NCBI GenBank assembly: GCA_030830725.1
Contig: JAURMN010000088.1
Span: 1 to 10,797, forward strand
DNA length: 10,797 nt
Direction: 5' to 3'
From: Balneolales bacterium
GTDB taxonomy: Bacteria > Bacteroidota > Rhodothermia > Balneolales > Balneolaceae
Positions 8,415-10,797 of the stretch are shown here, one piece after another. The notes under the pieces are model-generated. The model was given only the letters and a program-made list of their open reading frames with translations, did not search any database and was not told the DNA's origin. The position numbers and the translations under genes were made by a program. Numbering within the stretch: the stretch's first letter is position 1; each line of letters starts with the position of its first letter.

Positions 8415-8432
8415 GTGAAACTGTTTGAAACT
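8415..8432 (+). other. 18-bp spacer before the metallopeptidase gene, with alternative GTG start and 7-bp direct repeat
   Basis: The spacer has TGAAACT twice (8416-8422 and 8426-8432) and no Shine-Dalgarno-like motif. A GTG at 8415, in frame with the following gene and directly after the rnr TAA, is an alternative start adding six residues (fMet-KLFET). The ATG at 8433 is preferred because it gives a more ordinary signal peptide. With 18 bp there is no room for a terminator plus promoter, so the downstream gene is probably co-transcribed with rnr. Confidence 0.5.
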
Positions 8433-8534
8433 ATGAAGAACAATCCACAGACTCATCGTGATCTCTCTCATCTTCTAAGAACCCTTTTTTATATCGGGTT
8501 TTTCTTGACTTTGATACCGGCCCAGGGGTTGGCT
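8433..8534 (+). other. Signal peptide of the metallopeptidase/propeller protein
   Basis: The first 34 residues have a basic n-region (three Arg/Lys plus His within residues 1-16), a hydrophobic core TLFYIGFFLTLIPAQGLA, and a small-x-small site (Gly32-Leu33-Ala34) before Gln35. There is no Cys after the cleavage site, so this is a type I Sec signal rather than a lipoprotein signal. It puts the mature protein outside the cytoplasm. Confidence 0.8.
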
Positions 8535-10797
8535 CAAATGGTTTATTTCGGGAAAAACCGGGTTCAGTATGAAGATTTTGAATGGCGTTACATCCAGACG
8601 GATCACTTTGACATCTATTATTACGACGCAAAGAACTATCATCTTGCGCAATTCACAGCTGAGAGTGTGGAATCGGGGCTAATGCAACTTTCTGAGGACT
8701 TTGATCATCAAATTGCAGATCGTATTTCGGTTATTATTTACGATTCACATGCTGATTTCTCACAGACTAATGTGGTACCGTTACCCATTGACGCTCAAGG
8801 TATTGGAGGGGTTACGGATAAGTACAAAAATCGAATGACACAGCCGTTTATGGGCGATTATATCGACTTTCGGCGAACGTTGCAGCATGAATTAGCTCAC
8901 GCATTTATTAATGACATGTATTATGGCGGGAGTCTCCAGTCGATCGTTCAAAACAATATTCAACTCGTTTTTCCAATTTGGTTTGAAGAAGGACTTGCTG
9001 AGTATTTAGCCCTTGGCTGGGATACCAATACGGACATGTATATGAGAGAAGCCGTATTGAATAATTTTCTCCCTAATCTACAGCAACTATATGGATATTA
9101 TGCCTATCGGGGGGGGCAGTCCTTTTGGTATTTCATTGAGGAGACCTATGGAAGACCTAAAATCACCGAAATTCTGCAACGGGTTAAGGCGACACGTAGT
9201 GTTGAGCGAGCACTCGCACTCGCACTCGGGCTCAGTTTGGAGGAACTCTCTGATCGCTGGCAAGACTATTACAAAAGACGTTATTTTCCGGAGGTAGCCC
9301 AAAGGGAACCCATCAAAAATATTGCAACCCAAATCACAAAACGAAAAGGATTCGGCAGTTATAATACCTCTCCCGCCATCTCACCGCAGGGAGATGAACT
9401 TGCATTTATTTCCAATCGAAGAGGTTTATTTGATGTGATTTTGGTCGATTCCAGAACTGGAAAACGGATAAAAACATTGGTCAAAGGGGAGGATAATCCG
9501 ATGTTTGAGGAATTGAATATTCTCAATCCAAACCTCTCCTGGGCTCCTGATGGTTCTGCTATTTTGCTATCCACGAAAAGTCAAGGAAGCTACTCGCTGG
9601 CCATTGTGGATGCCGAGACAGGATCCATCCGACAGTTACAATTTCCTGGATTAGATGGAATTCAATCGGTTGACTGGTCTCCCGATGCACGAAAAATTGC
9701 ATTTGACGGGAATCAGGGGCCATACCAGGATATTTTTGTCTATGATCTGGAAACCAGTGAGTTTATCAATTTGACCCGGGATGTCTATTCTGATCGTGAG
9801 CCTGCCTGGGGAGGTGACTCCCAAACGCTCTATTTTGTTTCCGACAGAGCCGATCAGCTTGTAGCCGGGAAGTATCTGTCAGGGTTTTCTATCCTGGCCG
9901 ATTATTCGGTTTATACCACTGACCTATATCGAATCGATCTCTCAGACGGGAATATTCAACGATTAACCAATACTCCAAAGGTCTCTGAATTCCAGCCTAC
10001 GCTCTCCTCAGGCAATGATTTGTATTACCTCTCAGATGAAAACGGGATTCAAAATATCTGGCATTATAATCTGGATACGTTTGTATCGAGTCCGGTTACC
10101 GATGTCCAATCGGGTATTATGCAGATCTCTGTTTCAGATGACGGCAGCAGGCTTGCACTGAACTCGTTGAACGAAGGCTATCTGGATGTCTTTTTGATGA
10201 GAAATCCCGAAAGTCGAATCCGTAAGGAGGCCTTGGTGCCAAATGAATGGGCAAAACGGCGAGATGCCCAGGAACCAGATGATCGGGTCAAAGCTTTGAG
10301 ATACGCCAAAGAACTCATTCAAGTGCGTGGGAATGGAAATGCTGTGATGGTGGATCAGGTTCGAGATCTTCTGGATCAAAGAGCAGAAGCGGAAGTACAA
10401 CGCAGAAGAGCCGCATTGTTGAATCAGAACAGATCGGCTGTGTCGGATACTGAATCGCAGGAATCCGACAGTCTTGACGTGAATCGTGTGCCTTTTGCGG
10501 CCGTAGCCGATACTACAAAGAAGACGGATCGCATAGACTTTCGTAATTATGTCTTTGCTCCAGAAGTGGCTCAGGATACGACTCTAACCCTACGGGATGA
10601 TCCTCGTAAATTTGATCCGGATAATCCTTTTACCGAAGGTGGATACTACCAGCCTCGAAAATACCGGCTGGCGTTTTCACCAGACTTTACCTATGCCGCA
10701 GGTGGAGTGGATACGTATTATGGAACGGCCGCTTTTGCTACGTTCACCTTTAGCGATCTTTTTGGAGATCATCAAATCGGTATCAGCACCAATTTAG
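8433..10797 (+). CDS. Secreted gluzincin-type metallopeptidase / PD40 propeller / probable outer-membrane barrel protein, 3'-partial
   Basis: The frame stays open for 788 codons to the window end with no stop, so the C-terminus is missing. Domains in order: Sec signal peptide (residues 1-34, likely cut after GLA before QMVYFG; no lipobox Cys); an N-terminal YIQTDHFDIYYY region typical of peptidase-MA-like proteins; zinc site HELAH (152-156) and WFEEGLAEYL (183-192), where Glu186 is the probable third ligand 30 residues after the second His; a helical segment to about 290; about six PD40/TolB-like blades (311-589) with cores such as SPAISPQGDELAFIS, LSWAPDGSAILLS and VDWSPDARKIAF; a charged, partly coiled-coil-like linker (about 595-735); and, from about 740, alternating strands (YRLAFSPDFTYAAGG, GTAAFATFTFSDLFGDHQIG) like the start of an Omp85/surface-antigen barrel. 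Such proteins are annotated in FCB genomes mostly as TolB-like or BamA/TamA-family, with unknown substrates. It is inferred to act in the periplasm or at the outer membrane. Protease activity is likely but unproven, and the barrel call rests on under 50 residues. Confidence 0.85.
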   Translation, partial: MKNNPQTHRDLSHLLRTLFYIGFFLTLIPAQGLAQMVYFGKNRVQYEDFEWRYIQTDHFDIYYYDAKNYHLAQFTAESVESGLMQLSEDFDHQIADRISVIIYDSHADFSQTNVVPLPIDAQGIGGVTDKYKNRMTQPFMGDYIDFRRTLQHELAHAFINDMYYGGSLQSIVQNNIQLVFPIWFEEGLAEYLALGWDTNTDMYMREAVLNNFLPNLQQLYGYYAYRGGQSFWYFIEETYGRPKITEILQRVKATRSVERALALALGLSLEELSDRWQDYYKRRYFPEVAQREPIKNIATQITKRKGFGSYNTSPAISPQGDELAFISNRRGLFDVILVDSRTGKRIKTLVKGEDNPMFEELNILNPNLSWAPDGSAILLSTKSQGSYSLAIVDAETGSIRQLQFPGLDGIQSVDWSPDARKIAFDGNQGPYQDIFVYDLETSEFINLTRDVYSDREPAWGGDSQTLYFVSDRADQLVAGKYLSGFSILADYSVYTTDLYRIDLSDGNIQRLTNTPKVSEFQPTLSSGNDLYYLSDENGIQNIWHYNLDTFVSSPVTDVQSGIMQISVSDDGSRLALNSLNEGYLDVFLMRNPESRIRKEALVPNEWAKRRDAQEPDDRVKALRYAKELIQVRGNGNAVMVDQVRDLLDQRAEAEVQRRRAALLNQNRSAVSDTESQESDSLDVNRVPFAAVADTTKKTDRIDFRNYVFAPEVAQDTTLTLRDDPRKFDPDNPFTEGGYYQPRKYRLAFSPDFTYAAGGVDTYYGTAAFATFTFSDLFGDHQIGISTNL
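8886..9005 (+). other. Zinc-site region (HExxH ... EExxAEY) of the metallopeptidase domain
   Basis: His152-Glu153-Leu154-Ala155-His156 (nt 8886-8900) gives the two zinc-binding histidines and the catalytic glutamate. Residues 183-191, WFEEGLAEY (nt 8979-9005), match the downstream E-G-x-A pattern that supplies the glutamate ligand in gluzincins. All core residues are intact, so the domain does not look like a degenerate pseudopeptidase. Confidence 0.8.
9210..9227 (+). repeat. Hexanucleotide tandem repeat (GCACTC)x3
   Basis: Three perfect copies of GCACTC sit in frame and encode ALALAL in a helix of the metallopeptidase domain (residues 260-265), followed by a partly matching GGGCTC. It is a short simple repeat; copy changes would keep the frame and add or remove Ala-Leu pairs. 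Confidence 0.75.
10650..10797 (+). other. Predicted start of a C-terminal outer-membrane beta-barrel domain
   Basis: From about residue 740 the character changes from a charged linker to alternating polar/hydrophobic strands rich in aromatic residues and Gly: YRLAFSPDFTYAAGG, then TYYGTAAFATFTFSDLFGDHQIGIST. The SDLFGDHQIG phrase resembles the SD-hydrophobic-GDH turn seen in surface-antigen (Omp85-like) barrels of FCB proteins. Only the first strands are present before the window ends, so the call is provisional. Confidence 0.5.

Noticed and set aside
8416..8432. TGAAACT direct repeat in the 18-bp spacer as a regulator binding site
   Set aside because: Two 7-bp copies are too short and AT-rich to distinguish from chance, and there is no room for a promoter there.
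10597..10797. 66-codon plus-strand open frame at the window end
   Set aside because: It overlaps the well-supported frame starting at 8433, in another phase, and its translation has no domain character.

Overview
The window is a densely packed, single-strand stretch of a Gram-negative (diderm) bacterial chromosome. It holds four protein-coding genes, all on the + strand, with almost no intergenic DNA (a 4-bp overlap, then gaps of 36 and 18 bp). The first and last genes run off the window ends. An outer-membrane biogenesis gene, a secreted protein with a probable outer-membrane barrel, mid-range GC (roughly mid-40s percent by eye) and A-rich leaders with no clear Shine-Dalgarno all suggest the FCB/Bacteroidota superphylum. 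My best guess is a Balneolota/Rhodothermota-like lineage; this is inference, with no marker gene to fix it.

Layout. (1) 1-1137: aroB, 3-dehydroquinate synthase of the shikimate pathway, missing its N-terminus. (2) 1134-6020: a 1628-residue TamB-family (DUF490) protein, an inner-membrane-anchored, periplasm-spanning factor for outer-membrane protein or lipid traffic, whose ATG overlaps the aroB stop as ATGA. (3) 6057-8414: rnr, ribonuclease R, with an intact catalytic site and an unusual basic linker made of four 12-residue tandem repeats. (4) 8433-10797: a secreted protein, cut by the window end, combining a signal peptide, an HELAH gluzincin-type metallopeptidase domain, about six PD40/TolB-like propeller blades, a charged linker, and the beginning of what looks like an outer-membrane beta-barrel.

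The spacing suggests one co-transcribed unit mixing a biosynthetic enzyme (AroB), RNA turnover (RNase R) and envelope functions (TamB and the peptidase/propeller/barrel protein). TamB could help the last protein reach the outer membrane, but adjacency is the only support. I see no RNA genes, mobile elements, CRISPR arrays, convincing terminators or promoters. The most interesting items are the composite fourth protein and the repeat-built linker of RNase R.
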